Positions 21,656 through 33,330 are shown, numbered from the stretch's first letter. The stretch is 64,000 nt of DNA from Euptelea pleiosperma (GCA_035048495.1 CM068551.1:11595248-11659247); one strand, 5' to 3'. Numbers and translations are program-made. The notes: generated by a model from the letters alone, not told the origin.

Positions 21656-22085
21656 TACTTTCTTCATTCTAGGTTTAGTTTGAGGGGGTGTTTGGATCAT
21701 CATTTCTCAAGTAATATTTATTTAAAATAATAACTTTTCTAAAAAATATATTTTCTTAAAAAGGTCATTTCTATCATTATTAATGCAAAATGTCTTTATC
21801 TTCTCTTAGTGGGCCCCACCACTGTAATGTCTACTTTTTTCGGAAGGGGACTTCCACCAAAAATTGTTTCTTTGTTTATTATGTTCATTGAGCCAAAATT
21901 TAAAAGAGTCATTTTTTAGTTGAAAAATTAGCTTTTAGCTATTTTTTATAAGAAGACTTTTGGCTTAAATACTGATCAAGGGACTTTTTGACTTCTTCGG
22001 AATGGGACTTTTTGACCTTTTGGCTTAAAAATAAAAAGTATATTTTTATGGAATAAATACTTTTTAAAAAAAAGGTAATCCAAAC
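21656..22085. other. Gap without recognisable gene
   Basis: AT-rich stretch with GGACTTTTTGAC-type short repeats near 21981 and 22006. Nothing else seen. Confidence 0.4.
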
Positions 22086-24289
22086 CAAGGTTTAAAAAAC
22101 GGCTGTTATAATGAAAATAACTGTCGTTATAACGGATTCGGACCTACCCCGTTACATTTTCGACCATTAAAATGTCCAAAAAATAACGGCCTTATAACGA
22201 AAATAACGGCCGTTAATTTCCATTATAACGAAAATAACGACCATTATTTTCTGAAAAATTTAGTGAAAAAAAAACGGGCGTTATTTTCATTTTTTTCCAG
22301 TTATTTTCCCTTATATTCCATTTTTTCTGTTATTTTCTATTTTTGAAATTTTGAGATTCAAATTTTAAAATTCAAAATTTGAATTTCAGCGCCATTTTTT
22401 TTCGTCTTTTACCATTATTTTTCATTTTTTTCGTTTTTGCCCCTGAGCGTTTTTTTCGTTACTAGTAGGTGCACACATGCGTTGCACGTGAATAGTTAGA
22501 GTTGGACTGGGGATATGTACATTAATGGATTTTATAAGAGGGCTGAGAGTAAATTCACATCCGTGCTTTTAGAAATATGATGTTAGACGAGCAAAAAGTT
22601 TTAACGCACCAAAAGGAAGAACTTCTGCCCTTGAGTGTTTTAATAAATTAAGGTGTAAGGAAAGTACATCAACACTTAAAATCTTGAACGTCAAAGAATT
22701 GTAATTCATCTAGTAATGATCACTAAAAGTTGAATGTGTACAATTAATGCATTATTTCTCAGTTGCCATATCTATCTCCATGCGTTCTCAGCATGTGAAA
22801 GTTTCTCACAAAACAGAAAAAGAAATGAACAAATAAAATAAAGCTGGACTACCCTGCAAGATCGATCTTGATCTCACCAACCATACAATGTTAAAAAGTC
22901 AGCACCAGGTGTCTTCCAAAGACTTAATCCTAACCCCATCACCCACCTTAAATTGAACATCATTTTAAAATTATATCTACAAATAGATTTCAATACCTCG
23001 AAGCCCTACTTGAAATATAGACCACTGTCATAGGCTTAAATTCAAGCTTATCAAGTGTGCTTCCAATTTGGAAAAGAAAAATAAAGAAATAAATAAAAAG
23101 AAACAAAATTTGTGGCTGAATTATATATTATTATGGCAATTTATTTTTATGAAAAAATGCATATAATATTAGAAATCCTGCATAATGAGCATAAGAAGAA
23201 AATATATTTGAATAGCGACTTTTAACCAAGGCACTAGATAGAAAACATGGCATTGATTGATGGTCGTGGTGAAACTATCTTGGCAAATCCTGCATTAGCT
23301 TTAGTATTCGTACCGATATGATAAATTAAATTTAAAGGTGATAAATTTAATAAAGTTTAATGTTTGAAAAGTTAAGGTCTGAAAAAGCGAAGTGATAAAA
23401 AGAAGAAGACAATCTCAATTATTTTGTAATTTGTTTCTTTTTCTCAATGGTTGGTCGTTATTTTCATTTGATTCAGATTCAAATTCTTCGATTTCTTCCA
23501 CTTGTTCGCAACGAAACGTCTTAATGATCGGTCATTTTCATTAACTTTGTGGACTTTTATAAAGAATTGATAATTCTTCACAGTGCATAAAATGAGCTTC
23601 ATGTAGAACTTGCATTGCATCTTTTTTTGTTATAATATGAAACAAAGTTATTATTATGAATTTTAATATTTAATAAAATTTAACATAACGATATTTTGCA
23701 TACATGTTTGAAACATTCGATATATTTTGAAACTGGACACCTAATTAATATTTTCACTTCATTTAAGAGAGTAATCAAAGTAATTGAGATGTCTGGTATA
23801 ACCAGTTTAAGGAGATGCCTAATATAAAATTTAAAAGTGAGTATTTTTTTCGATTCTGTTTGAGATAGTGACTTGGCTTGTTCTTCTCTGTTATTTGAAA
23901 TCGTTATTTGATTGGGCTTTTGATTTGGGAATTTGGGTTTTAGTAAATTAGGATTTGAGATGAAAAATGACCTTTTTTTTTCTTGATTTTGTTGCTTTTG
24001 AGTTTGATCGATGGTGGGTTGTTCTTCTCTGTGATGTTTGTAGGAGAATCGTCAATTTGGAGATTTTTGCTCTAGAAGACTTAAAAAATCTCTTTTTTTA
24101 AGTACACGCACAGTAAAAATATATTATTATATAAAAATATCTTTTTGGTTTTTCAAAAAAAAAATCTTACACACAAAAAATAGTCTAATTATTATTGATT
24201 TCTAACCTTTGGATCTGAGTACAACAAATAACCAGCCTAATTATTATTGATTTTTATCCTTCGAATTTGAGTACCCAAAAAATAATACT

Positions 24290-24470
24290 TTATTCAAAGG
24301 TTAAAAATAAACCCATACAAATAACTATAATCCAATAGTTATAAATTAATGATTAGGCTGATTTATGAGCTGTAAGTCCACTTAGGGTTGGCCAAATATA
24401 CATCCGGGTCTCTAAGAGCAACATGGCCCATACATTATTTATGAACTCTGTCATCCAAGATTTACTCCAG
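24290..24470. mobile_element. Right half of a foldback MITE inside the Helitron
   Basis: AAATTAATGATTAGGCTGAT and GGTTGGCCAAATATACATCC match the family's right body. Partial copy. Confidence 0.6.
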
Positions 24471-25769
24471 AGTCGTTGCCCATGGACCTTCTCCACACTT
24501 TGGTGTAACCCACATAATGAATGTCGAGTCAAATAGCACAAATATCTCCTCATAGGATAAACCATGTACCAATTTTAATCGAATGATTTTTATCTATTAA
24601 TATAAGGACATCAATGGATTAAAACAATAGATAAAATACTTTTGTTATCAAACAGATTAAAAATAGAAGGATAGAATCTCTAAAAATTAGAGGAAAGAAC
24701 ATAGATAATTAATTGAGAAAATGCATAGATGTGATTAAATTAGATGGTATTACCTTCTCAAAATGAAGAATCAAAATACAAAAAAAAACTAATTAATGAA
24801 AATGAGAAAATAAAAAATCACCTAAAGCCCAATTTCTTAAGTTTCACACTGCCATGTTAGAACAACTATTTCGTTCCAACAGTCTTCACCATCGAATTTA
24901 AAAAAAAAATAAAAATAAAGGACTTGTAAGGATATAAAATGTTTATAAATCTTAAAGATGAAATGAAGAATCAAAAAACTTACCTCCTCAAATTTAGTGT
25001 GGTAGATCACAACAGTGACAACGCAACAACATCATTGGACTGATCAAATTTCTAAGTTTTCTCAATCGCCATGGATGAACAACTCTTATGTTGTTACATT
25101 TTTTAATTCCTCCAAATGAAGTTTAAAAAAAAAAACTTTAGGATCGTATGACAAAAAAATAGATAATATACCCAAAAGATACTATGAGAAACCAATAGTC
25201 TTCAATATCGAATTTTAAAAAAAAGTTAGGAGTTGTATGGATTGAATTATGCATTGGAACTCATACAACTTAAAACGATTCGCTGCTTCCAATCTTGTCG
25301 CCCACTATCACATTGTTTTATGTGAATGGCATTTTCTTTTTTGTATAGCGCATTTTGTGAATTGTCAAATTTTATATGATTTCTCTCTTGCTTTGCCTGG
25401 TGTTGACAAATCCAAGGTCCATTGTGCTCCAAATCTTGTCAGATGTCACCAATGTATTTTTGCTCATGTTCTCTAACTCCAATTAACGACATGCTTTTTT
25501 TTTTTTGCAAATATTTAGAAATCTCCCTTCATTTCAGCGTTTCTGATAAACCTTTTAGACATTTTATAAATTCAAATAAACATATTGGATTTCTCACTTT
25601 GATGAGGTCAGCTACCACGAACCTCACATTCTATGCTATGCAAACTTTTCGCCTGTCTATCTCTCTTATTAATGAATTAAAAAGTTTAAATAAAAACTTT
25701 TTTGTTTTTTATTAAACTGGATTGGCGCCTATGCAGCCAACCAGATTGGTATTAGTTTTAAAACAAAAT

Positions 25770-25875
25770 AATTTTAGAGACCATTAACCGTATGGATGTT
25801 TGGCCATTGCTAAGTGGACCTACATACAAATAATCAGCTTGATTACTGATTTCAAACCTTTGGATTTTTTACCCA
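25770..25875. mobile_element. Left half of a foldback MITE inside the Helitron
   Basis: ATTAACCGTATGGATGTTTG then GTGGACCTACATACAAATAA matches the left body. The remainder is absent. Confidence 0.65.
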
Positions 25876-26809
25876 AAACTAAAAATAGGACCATCATCAA
25901 ATGCAATGTCCATATCCTATAAACCATATGAACAATTTAATTTTTCCTTGATTTCTTGACACAAAAATAAAAGAATGTTAAACAGAATAAAATAAAAGTG
26001 ATTGAAAATCAAAAAAACTTAAAACCTCGAAATGACTCTCTCCTATAAGGGGCGGTCACGTAGGATAAGTGTCTCCATTGTGATCTATGTCATTCAATTT
26101 ATATTGGATTTTGTGCTTTGCAAATAATGTCCCCAACTCCAAAAGCTGGTGGATAGCTTCAAGACAAATAGTTTTTGCAATCGTCTCATTCACAATATTT
26201 CCTATGGTTTTCTAATCATAAGAGTTTTATAAAATCTGCTGCAAAGATTTAAAAAGAATTAAAGTTATTCTCGCAGTTTACCTATTAATCTATTTAGATG
26301 GGAATCCATTAATCATCATGACCAACCAAAAGCATAAAATAGACTGATAGGAAAAATCAAATACAATCTTTAAAAAGAAAGAAAGAAATCATGCATATAA
26401 CCAATAAGAAGAGAAAAATTACAACAGAGAAATACCACTTTCAAATTGCACATCTAAAATGGTTCAATTAGTGGCCTGGCCCATGGATTGAGTCATGGTT
26501 AAGATCAAATAATTAATATGTGATTTTTATGTAAGGTGCTCCACTCATTGTTAGAATGATGTGCCTCACTACCTACAACTATGTCTCTACATCACATGGT
26601 CATGAAATCAAATACATTCATAAGATGGTTAGGATTGCTTAATCTTACTTCATCGCTTCACAAATTGCATAGAGATGGCTGAGTATGATCGGTTAAGTAT
26701 GGCTCTCCCTCACTTACTTCTCACTCGAATCTCTGAATTCCTGTTATAGTATGGGTCGGATCTATCTGCAACTCCTCAGGTGCTCTCTTTTACGCGGGTT
26801 TTGATGCAT

Positions 26810-26905
26810 AAAGGCATGTGCAGGGGGAGATTTCGATGATTCATTTGACATATATCGTTATCTGGAGGTCTTTCTGCTGAAGTACCCGGATATGGAGATG
26901 AATTT
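26810..26905 (+). other. Exon-like stretch in the Helitron
   Basis: After TGTGCAG an open frame reads GDFDDSFDIYRYLEVFLLKY then PDMEMNFK and ends at AAG/GTATAC, a plausible donor. It could be a host exon captured by the Helitron, but I do not recognise the protein. Confidence 0.3.
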
Positions 26906-27422
26906 TAAGGTATACATACATCCCGAAAGGAAAGAGAAAGACATTAGGTTAAATATGTATGGTTATTTTTGAAAAATTTAAAAAAAAAAGATGGGGAATA
27001 AGAATAGAGACGTTTGGGGAAGAGAGATAGACTTTTTGGAATAAGAAAAATATTTTTTAGGAATCCAATGAACCTACTTTGTATTTAACATAAGTTTTTA
27101 TAAAATCTAAAATATTTGTATTCTATTAATTGCATAGATTAAGTGTGTATGGAGTTTTTAGGAATAGGCTAAGAAAAAGAGTTGGAATGGGGAAATGCAT
27201 TTTTTTTTTTTTTGCAAAGAAAGAGTTGGAATGAAGAAATGCTGACTTAGATTTTTAAGCAGAGCTTTAAGTGGTTCTGAAATCGAGAAATAAATAAATA
27301 ATTTAATAAACAAATGAAGGAGAGATGGAGAGGGAGAGATGTTGGGAGAGGAATTTTAGAAGGGGCATTTAAGAAATTTATAATAGATGAAGGAGATAGA
27401 GAGACCTTTTAGTATAGAAGTA

Positions 27423-28196
27423 AGCGTGGCAATTTGGCCTGTCGGGCCGGGCCTAAGTCGGGCTAGGCTGACCAAGCCCGTTAGCAACTCGTGCAGGGCC
27501 GCGGGCCGGGCTTCACTAAAAAATAAAAACCTAGCCCCTGCCCGTGGCCCGGTCTATGGTCGGGCCGACGGGCTTGGTCATGGGCCGGGCTATGGGCTTT
27601 TAAAGGCTTAGGTTTCGGGCTTCTAAATGCCGATGTTAAGTTTAATTTTTTTTTTTTTAGATACTTTTATCCATCAGTATTATTGATAAGTTTAACAATA
27701 AAATATATATATTTTTTAAATGGCAAAATGTATTGTAAACAGTTGTTTACATTGCCTTTATAGTGGAAAACTGCATAAGTTCATCCTCACATAAGTTCAA
27801 ATCATTCCGATATTCGTAGACTGGTTTAGAATTAAGTTGAAGAACTTTGGACCTTCTATTTTTACCGTGTAACTTGAAAACCACATTTGATGGGTTAGAA
27901 ATTTCAAAATGGGCTGATTTTTTGTTGGGGTGATATATATGGAAACGAGATCATCCTCACCAAAAATCAGCCATTGATTCATCTTTTACGTGGGTCCGCC
28001 AAAATGGTTCTCCTTGGAAGACCATTTTTTTTCTTGTAATATCATATTTCGGCTAGGCGGGCTGGGCTTTATTTTGGGACCCAGGCCCAACCCATTTAAT
28101 TCATGGGCCAGACCAGGCTTATCATCGGGCTGGGCTGGGCTAAGCCCAAGTTAAACGGGCCTGGCTGCGGGCCTCGGGCCAAATTACCACCCCTAA
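27423..28196. mobile_element. Non-autonomous hAT element inserted in the Helitron
   Basis: 774 bp with ends AGCGTGGCAATTTGGCC and GGGCCAAATTACCACCCC, GC-rich subterminal GGGCCGGGC repeats and an AT-rich centre. Perfect ATAGAAGTA duplication on both sides (27414-27422, 28197-28205). GGGGTGGCAATTTGG-type ends are common in plant hATs. Confidence 0.85.
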
Positions 28197-28577
28197 ATAG
28201 AAGTATATTGAAAGTAGGGGCTGAGAGATATTTTGGGGAAAAGAGGACAAAATCAGGGATAAAATAGGAACGGAAAAAACAGTAACGCCCCCAGTCCGTT
28301 ATACCGTTATAACAGTCCCCTTTAAACCTTGATCAAACAATGTATCATTTTGGAAAAAGTTTTTTGTGGAAAACAAGAAGACCTTTCCTTTAAAAATGGA
28401 GATCCAAACACCTCCTAATATTTATTTACTTGTCTCTCGCATCACATTCCACCGTTGACGTCACTGTCATCATCACCTCTATAAAACCCAGTTCCACCTC
28501 TCAATCTCCCATCCCTACTTGTCCCCGCACCTAGCTTCCTGTTTGGTAACCACTTGGTCAGAGTTGACTCCTATAAA

Positions 28578-28607
28578 ACTTCGATTACAGGGCCCTGTCA
28601 TCGAAGT
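28578..28607. repeat. 30-bp palindrome
   Basis: ACTTCGATTACAGG-GCCC-TGTCATCGAAGT. It resembles the terminal hairpin of the MITE at 51097 and is probably a solitary MITE end. Confidence 0.65.
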
Positions 28608-28659
28608 AGATGACAGGGCAGCAGATAACGGCACCTGGATTTTGTACATTTGGACCATT

Positions 28660-28698
28660 TCTTGGCAGACAACGCCCCCAGTTCGTTGTCTGCCAAGA
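28660..28698. repeat. Perfect 15-bp inverted repeat
   Basis: TCTTGGCAGACAACG, a 9-nt loop, then CGTTGTCTGCCAAGA. No poly-T follows on either strand. Probably another transposon terminal hairpin. Confidence 0.75.
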
Positions 28699-28764
28699 TA
28701 TTTTATTGCAAATTCGAAAGGTCGGTAAATTTTAGATGGTCATGGCACCACAATCAAAAATATG

Positions 28765-28955
28765 CCATAACGGCCATTACAACAGATTCGAACATCCCGC
28801 AATGCGTTATGTACCGTTATTTTCCATTATTTTTCGGTCACTAAAACGAAAAAAATGACCCTTTTTGTTTAAGCGTCAAAACGGTTTTTAACGTAATGGG
28901 CTTGGGGTGTTACCATTTTAACGGCCGTTAAAACCCTTATTTTAAACCATGTTGA
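28765..28955. mobile_element. AACGG-family hAT fragment
   Basis: CATAACGGCCATTACAACAG to TTAACGGCCGTTAAAACCC, then TTTTAAACCATG. Only the right end is clear. Confidence 0.6.
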
Positions 28956-29268
28956 GATTCATAAATAATGTAGAAAAAGTGTGTTGAGTTTTCTGACCCC
29001 ACCAAAATTTGCTTTTCATTCTAGCCGTATATTTTCTCAAGAGCAAATTTGGTGAGATCAGAAACTTATGGGCAGCCCACATGGGTATGTGGGGCCCGCC
29101 TCCCATTTGGGCCCACGGGTGACCTTACAACTGTCCAGTCCTGAGTTTTCTTACTGGGCCCATAGAGTTAGCATAGTGAATTGAGTACAATTTCATATAG
29201 GTGTGTGGTACCCATAGACTTATGGGCAGCCCACATGGGTATGTAATGGGCCTCTAAGTTGAGTAGTT
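28956..29268. other. Gap without recognisable gene
   Basis: CTTATGGGCAGCCCACATGG occurs twice (29067 and 29219). No gene seen. Confidence 0.5.
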
Positions 29269-29276
29269 CTTAAAGC

Positions 29277-29666
29277 CAAGGTTTAAAGGAGGCCGTTTTA
29301 ACCGTTAAACGGACTGGGGGCATTACCGTTTTAACGGCCGTTAAAACGGATTGAAACGGCCAGGGGCAAAAATGGAAAAAAAATGGAATTAAACAGATTT
29401 TAACGGGTTTTAATGGAAAAAATGGCGCTAAAATTCAAATTTTGAAATTTGAAAATAAAAAAAATGGAATTTAACGGAATTAAACGGATTTAACGGCCAT
29501 TTTTTTCACAAAATTTTTCAGAATTAAACGGCCGTTTTAACGATTTTAACGGCCGTTAAAACAAAAAAACGGCCGTTTTTTTCAAAACCGATAAAACATG
29601 TTTAAACGGTTTTAATAGAAACGGGCTTAGGGCGTTACTGTTTAAACAGCCGTTTTTAAAACCATG
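29277..29666. mobile_element. hAT MITE (AACGG family) with perfect target duplication
   Basis: 390 bp from CAAGGTTTAAAGGAGG to TTTTTAAAACCATG. CTTAAAGC flanks it exactly on both sides (29269-29276, 29667-29674). The body is full of the self-complementary core AACGGCCGTT. Confidence 0.9.
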
Positions 29667-29734
29667 CTTAAAGCTACAAATTGGCCTCTGTCTTATTTGG
29701 CCATATGGTATAATCGTTGGACATATGCCTCTAG

Positions 29735-30018
29735 TTGTCGATATGAGCCATGTGGCATATTCTTAGAGATTTCTGTCCTTATGATGTCTGGCCCAACCCT
29801 AGATCAAAATACAGACCAAAAATTAGCCTGATTAATGATTTCTAAGCGTTGGATTGGAGTCGTTTTCATTATTTGGGGTACAAAGATCCAAATGTTTGAA
29901 TCACTAATCAAGATGATTTTTGTCCTGTTGGTCCACCTAGGGACTGGCCAACATCCATACAGTCAGAGTCCTCTAAGAGTGCTACGTGGCTCATATTGTG
30001 GACGGTTACCAAAGTTTT
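29735..30018. mobile_element. Foldback MITE, Mutator-like family copy
   Basis: GAGCCATGTGGCATATTCTT at the left. At the right GCTACGTGGCTCATATTGTG and the terminus AAAGTTTTACTC. The left terminal hairpin is missing. Confidence 0.75.
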
Positions 30019-30027
30019 ACTCTAAAC

Positions 30028-30379
30028 CATGGTTTTAAAAACGGCCGTTTAAAAGGTAACGCCCCAAGCCCTGTTACCGTAAAATTTGTTAAAACCTGTT
30101 TTGACGCTTTAAATTTAACGGCTGTTTTTTCGTTTTAATGGCTGTTAAAATTGTTTTACCAGCATTAAATTCTGGAATTTTTTGTGGGAAAAAAAGGCCG
30201 TTAAATTCGTTAAAATTTCAAATTTTGAATTTTGAATTTCAGTGACATTTTCCCGTTATATTCTGTTTTTCCCATTTTTTTTTCCATTTTTGCACCTGGC
30301 CATTACAATCCGTTTTAACGGTTTTAATGGTAATACCCCCAGTCCGTTATACCGTTAAAACGGCCTCCTTTAAACCTTG
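30028..30379. mobile_element. hAT MITE (AACGG family), opposite orientation
   Basis: 352 bp from CATGGTTTTAAAAACGG to CTCCTTTAAACCTTG. Exact CTCTAAAC on both sides (30020-30027, 30380-30387). It landed at the very end of the preceding MITE. Confidence 0.9.
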
Positions 30380-30578
30380 CTCTAAACTAGGTAGCTCAAA
30401 TAGGGATGGCCTAAGCCAATGGGTTGGGCCGCCCATATAAATATGGACTGAGCCCACAATTTGTGTGCTCCGTAATGGCATAAATAGGGCCCTAGCGCCC
30501 AAATTTTGGTAGTTCGAAACTTCAAATTTGCATGACTAGGGGCGACAAGTTAGATAGTCCTTTATAATTAGGGAGTAG

Positions 30579-30750
30579 AACTTTGCTGACCGCCACCGGT
30601 CAGCAAAGTTACCCCCAAATATGAGCCACGTGGCATACTCTTAGAGATTTCTAACCTTATCAATGTTTGGCCCAACCCTAGATCAAAATACAGACCAAAA
30701 ATTAGCCTGATTAATGATTTGATTCTAAGCGTTGGACTAGAGTTGTTAGT
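30579..30750. mobile_element. Left half of a foldback MITE with intact terminal hairpin
   Basis: A perfect 14-bp stem AACTTTGCTGACCG-CCAC-CGGTCAGCAAAGTT (30579-30610) is followed by GAGCCACGTGGCATACTCTT and the left body. It stops after GTTGGACTAGAGTTG. Confidence 0.75.
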
Positions 30751-30845
30751 AGATGACCTCCTTCGTGGATAATGTTAACATCTTCGGTTTATGGTTTCTT
30801 TATGATTTATGTTAGTAGCTTTGGCTTTATGGTCTCGTTCCTATT

Positions 30846-31228
30846 AGGATCTTTACTAGGCCTCAAGCCGCCATTCCTCCCGAAAAGATATCTTGTCAGG
30901 AGAAGGCAAACTTTAGCCTTTATACCATGATCGACGTCACACCCTGCGAGGCTCCATGATTCAATCCCGTGACCCCCAACGGCAATCGACCTCGCACCCG
31001 CGGGTCCATTCCGCGATTCGATCCCTTGAGCCTTTAACTCTAACGGCGATCGACCTCACACCTATGAACCCGTATCGCACCCTTAGGGAGGGGCATTATT
31101 TAACCCCAACAATCCCCCCATCAATAATGCGCTTCCCGTGACTCGATCCCGTGACATTGGCTTTGATACCATTTGTTAGGATCTTTTACTAGGCATCAAG
31201 CCGTCATTCCTCCTGAAAAGATATGTTG
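30846..31228 (-). mobile_element. TRIM-like element, minus-strand copy
   Basis: On the minus strand a short terminal repeat (AGATATCTTTTC to GATCCTAACA type) occurs at both ends, near 31228-31168 and 30893-30846. Two bases after the first comes TGGTATCAAAGCC, a near-match to the tRNA-Met primer-binding site. The interior has no coding sequence. Confidence 0.6.
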
Positions 31229-31594
31229 TGTTATGTAGAGACTGATGATTCTTGAAGCATTGTACATGAAGGCATGATTCCGCAGGTCTAGCTAGCCTTA
31301 CGAAACCCTAATTTCATTAAGTTGTGTTATGGGAGGACTTTTTCCTGAGGGCTTTTTCGTAATTCTCACGTAGCCTTACAGAAACCCTGATTTTGTCTTG
31401 GGGTTATATATAACCCTATTGGTGAGAGACGATAATCTCAATCTTGTACTATCTGTATTCTTTTTCCCTTGAGCATAGTGGAATCGGTGTGGATCCGTGG
31501 ATGTACCTCAATATAGAGGGAACCACGTAGATCTGTGTTGTGGTTTGTTTGCATCTTTGTTTTATTACTCGTTTATTGTTCTTTCTTCCCAACA
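31229..31594 (+). mobile_element. LTR (366 bp) followed by tRNA-Met primer-binding site
   Basis: Starts TGTTATGTAGAGACTG and ends CCCAACA. TGGTATCAGAGCC follows at 31597-31609. A TATATAACCC promoter-like motif lies near 31407. It interrupts a copy of the TRIM terminal repeat (31166-31228). Confidence 0.65.
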
Positions 31595-31596
31595 AC

Positions 31597-31930
31597 TGGT
31601 ATCAGAGCCAAGGTCACGGGATCGAGTCACGGGAAGCGCATTATTGAGGGGGGATTGCTGGGGTTAAATAATGCCCCTCCCTAAGGCGCGGTACGGGTCC
31701 GTAGGTGCGAGGTCGATCACCGTTAGAGTTAAAGGCTTACGGGACCAAATCGCGGAATGGGCCTGCAAGTGCGAGATCTATCGCCGTTGGGGGTCATGAG
31801 ATCGAATCGTAGAGCGCCACAGGGTGAAACGTCAATCGTGGTATAAAGGCTAAAAGTTTGCCTTCTCCTAACAAGATATCTTTTCGGGAGGAATAGCGGC
31901 TTGAGGCCTAGAAAAAGATCCTAACAGTTC
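31597..31930 (+). repeat. Inverted copy of the TRIM-like interior
   Basis: Reads GTCACGGGATCGAGTCACGG onward and is the mirror of 31165-30846 over its whole length, ending GATCCTAACAG. It forms the right arm of an inverted repeat of about 330 bp centred on the LTR. Confidence 0.8.
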
Positions 31931-32039
31931 CTGCCTGCTTTACTCTAGACATATATTTACTAGTAGATTGGGCACTTATAATGCATGTGGTTAGTCTGGT
32001 GACCAAGTAAAGGTAGTGTTTTAAGTTACCTTTTATCTT

Positions 32040-32306
32040 GTGCATAAAATTTTATTCGCCACTCCACCAATGGCATTATCATCCTGCTCCTACATGTTGA
32101 TGACATTGTGTTTATTGGTGATAACCCTACTTCACCTGACTCTTTTCATTCCAGTGCTCGGCAGTGAGTGTCACACGAAAGACTTCGGCCACTTCACTTC
32201 TTTCTCAGCATTAAAGTTCAACTTCTGCCCATGGCATATTTTTATCTCAAGCCAAGTATGCCAAGGATATATCGATCCGATTTGGGATGGATGCTTGTAA
32301 GCCTAT
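32040..32306 (+). pseudogene. Copia reverse transcriptase fragment
   Basis: A frame reading IIILLLHVDDIVFIGDN carries the Copia RT active-site region (LYVDDI type; H replaces Y). After frameshifts the residues KYAKDI and RFGMDACKPI match the RT end. The fragment is truncated at 32307 by an LTR-like sequence. Confidence 0.75.
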
Positions 32307-33330
32307 TGTCACGCCTCGAATTTCAACTCCTGAACTCGACCCAAATGCTTGTGGATCGGCCTGTTTACTTGAAATCTAGGGTGTGAAAAATAATAAAGGG
32401 AAAAGAGAATCTCACAGTTTACAACAAGATATTGAGAGTTTAAGATCTCAAAATTTAAAATCTCTGGTAGCTAACGTCAATCATGACATACAAAGTCAAA
32501 AAGAACCATAATATCAAAAGAACTGATGATCTATTAATCACGATTCACCAAAAGGTCTCATCTATCCCACGATCCAAACAATATAAAGTAAATAATTTAT
32601 TACAAGAATTTATAAGCAATAAAATCAAAGCCGCTAATAATATTTCTCTTCAAGGTTCAGCTCATGCTCCTCGGGTTAACATGTCTCATCGCCTATTCCG
32701 TCCACTAGTTGTAGTTCCTCCTCATATCCTTCTTCGTATGTCTCGATTTCATCCAAATCTGAAAGTGGTGGTTGTAAGAGTAAGCCAAACGTTCACTCGG
32801 GGTTTTTCACCTCAAACATGATTCAAACAATACAAGATATATATAGACGTGTTCGCATAAATTAAAATGTCAAATATCGATATGATGGTTATAATGAATG
32901 CATGAACAATTAATCAAAAATAATACACAACCCACACAAGGGTCTCCTTCTTCACCCACACAGGGGGTCTTCGGGTCTTTCACCCTGAAGAACTCATTCC
33001 CAACTTGCTTTATCACTTCTGAATCAAAAATACAATGCATGCCTTCATATATATGAGAAATTACTGAAAATGTAAATATCCACGCAGGGGATCTCCAATA
33101 CGAAACAGGTAGAATCCACATAGGGGAACTCCAATACGAAACAGATAGAATCCACACATGGGATCTCTAATACAGAATGGATGGAATCCACACGGAGGAT
33201 CTCCAATATAGAACCAACTATCAATTACAGTTTAACAATAAAAACATGTTCATGAGTCAATGACTAGTATTGAAAGAATTATGGGAATGGTACCTACCTT
33301 TGATCATTTTCTCAAGATTTCACCTTAGGT
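32307..33330 (-). mobile_element. LTR-like sequence, homologous to the 40031-46839 unit
   Basis: From TGTCACGCCTCGAATTTC it matches the inverted right end of the unit at 46839. Its far part (AGGTAGGTACCATT on the minus strand near 33292) matches 40631. The other boundary is not clear. Confidence 0.6.
33078..33217. repeat. Four tandem copies of a 36-bp unit
   Basis: Each unit runs AGAATCCACA-like, GGGGATCTCC-like, then AATACGAAACAG-like, diverging rightward. It lies inside the LTR-like sequence. A related GACCTTCTGTATG pair occurs at 40888-40925. Confidence 0.75.

Larger units (their letters stand above)
22462..28259 (-). mobile_element. Helitron, about 5.8 kb, without visible Rep/helicase
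   Basis: On the minus strand the 3' end is CACGTGC-AAC-GCATGTG (7-bp stem with one wobble), then 12 nt ending CTACTAG, followed by host T (22461 complement). The 5' end is TCCCTGATTTTGTCC at 28259, preceded by host A. It interrupts the hAT MITE cleanly between A and T. No Rep or helicase is visible, so it is non-autonomous. The interior is AT-rich and includes later MITE and hAT insertions and an exon-like stretch. Confidence 0.75.
22086..28331. mobile_element. hAT MITE (AACGG family) split by a Helitron
   Basis: The left part (22086-22461) begins CAAGGTTTAAAAAACGG. The right part (28260-28331) ends CCTTTAAACCTTG. The join restores the order seen in intact siblings (TTTTTGCCCCTGAGCG, later TAACGCCCC and AGTCCGTTATACCG). 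Flanks ATCCAAAC and ATCAAACA are a diverged 8-bp duplication. Confidence 0.78.

Noticed and set aside
33078..33217. CRISPR-like spaced repeats
   Set aside because: The 36-bp units are contiguous and diverging without unique spacers, and this is a plant genome.
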